Under the pieces are notes generated by a model. The model ran no database searches, was not told where the DNA came from, and saw nothing but the letters and a program-made list of their open reading frames with translations. Of a stretch of DNA of 64,000 nt, positions 63,579 to 64,000 are shown piece by piece. Position numbers and translations under genes: made by a program. Within the stretch, counting starts at the first letter, position 1, and each line of letters opens with the position of its first letter. This DNA is from HdN1 sp052035295 (GTDB lineage: Bacteria; Pseudomonadota; Gammaproteobacteria; Pseudomonadales; Ketobacteraceae). Location of the stretch: the NCBI GenBank assembly GCA_052035295.1, contig JBPOHS010000017.1, positions 36,990-100,989 on the forward strand, read 5' to 3'.

Positions 63579-64000
63579 ATGTCTCAATCCGTGTTGTTCC
63601 AGGAATTGCCCGGCCGCAATGGCGCCATGATTGGTGTCGCGACACTGAATGCCGAAAAATCGCTGAATTCCCTCAGCGTGGAAATGGTCGATTTGTTGCG
63701 ACCGCAACTGGAGGCCTGGCAGCGTGATGATCGTGTTGCCTGTGTGTTCCTGCAGGGGGCAGGCGAGAAGGCGTTTTGTGCCGGTGGCGATATTCGCAAG
63801 GTGTATGACGCGATTCTTGAGTGCGGCGATCGTCGGCCGAATGAATATGCCCGAGCATTTTTCGAAAACGAGTATCGTCTGGATTACCTGATACACACCT
63901 ACGGCAAGCCCTTTATTGTGTGGGGTCATGGCATTGTCATGGGCGGTGGTATTGGTCTCATGTCAGGGGCGAGCCATCGCGTGGTGACGGAAACCGCCCG
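63579..64000 (+). CDS. 3-hydroxyisobutyryl-CoA hydrolase, 3' end cut by window edge
   Basis: The first 140 codons of a crotonase-fold protein of the HIBCH type, visible from AFCAGGDIRKVYD and HGIVMGGGIGLMSGASH, where hydrolases of this group have the characteristic Gly-rich loop. Hydrolyses 3-hydroxyisobutyryl-CoA in valine breakdown. CGGAG lies before the ATG; 14 bases after the hydratase. Confidence 0.9.
   Translation, partial: MSQSVLFQELPGRNGAMIGVATLNAEKSLNSLSVEMVDLLRPQLEAWQRDDRVACVFLQGAGEKAFCAGGDIRKVYDAILECGDRRPNEYARAFFENEYRLDYLIHTYGKPFIVWGHGIVMGGGIGLMSGASHRVVTETA

Overview
The window reads as a contiguous piece of chromosome from a moderately GC-rich gammaproteobacterium, most likely of the order Pseudomonadales (inference). 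The evidence is gene content and order: guaB-guaA-tadA; purL near mltF; corB/ypjD divergent from ffh, followed by rpsP-rimM-trmD-rplS; xerD-dsbC-hom-thrC-recJ; and prfB-lysS followed by a TetR gene, an order I know from Pseudomonas. No rRNA, tRNA, insertion sequence, prophage or CRISPR array was seen. Coding density is high and almost all genes are intact; only the first and last genes run off the window.

Layout. 1-2.3 kb: an AidB-like acyl-CoA dehydrogenase (cut by the left edge) behind a TetR regulator. 2.4-6.2 kb: the guanine nucleotide genes guaB and guaA, then the tRNA deaminase tadA. 6.2-8.0 kb: a small DMT-type membrane protein and an MpaB-family oxygenase. 8.1-11.4 kb: an accessory locus for the cell surface: a secreted PI-PLC-X phosphodiesterase with a C-type-lectin-like tail, a membrane-anchored helical protein resembling a lipase chaperone, and a PEP-CTERM-type exported protein. 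11.5-19.5 kb: mltF (minus strand), a chemoreceptor with no ligand domain, purL, a hotdog thioesterase and a NIF3-like protein. 19.5-26.3 kb (minus strand): a methyltransferase, two tandem 7TMR-DISM hybrid histidine kinases, a zinc-ribbon Nudix hydrolase and a DUF3135 protein. 26.7-32.5 kb: CoA-type Nudix hydrolase, gamma-carbonic anhydrase, DUF1289, purT, an exported metallo-beta-lactamase-fold hydrolase overlapping a patatin phospholipase, and a double-FHA membrane protein. 32.6-38.7 kb: corB and ypjD, then the ffh and ribosomal/tRNA-modification block. 38.7-49.2 kb: xerD, a lipoprotein-type dsbC, a third 7TMR-DISM kinase, hom, thrC, recJ, and rdgC convergent. 49.6-51.6 kb: a secreted cysteine-rich alpha/beta hydrolase divergent from an AraC regulator. 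51.7-58.9 kb: prfB with its programmed frameshift, lysS, AraC, TetR, ung, an RRM RNA-binding protein and a MerR regulator. 59-64 kb: a valine-catabolism cluster, mmsR <-> mmsA-acd-ech-hibch, the last gene cut by the right edge.

How the parts work together. Purine synthesis is spread over guaB/guaA, purL and purT. Translation is served by ffh, rpsP, rimM, trmD, rplS, prfB, lysS and tadA. Aspartate-derived threonine is made by hom and thrC. Genome maintenance is served by recJ, rdgC, xerD and ung. The mms cluster would take isobutyryl-CoA through methacrylyl-CoA, 3-hydroxyisobutyryl-CoA and 3-hydroxyisobutyrate towards propionyl-CoA. The least ordinary content is the 8.1-11.4 kb surface locus, the cysteine-rich hydrolase at 49.6 kb, the three DISM kinases and several short tandem repeats at gene borders. 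I did not find a clearly new defence or mobile system.
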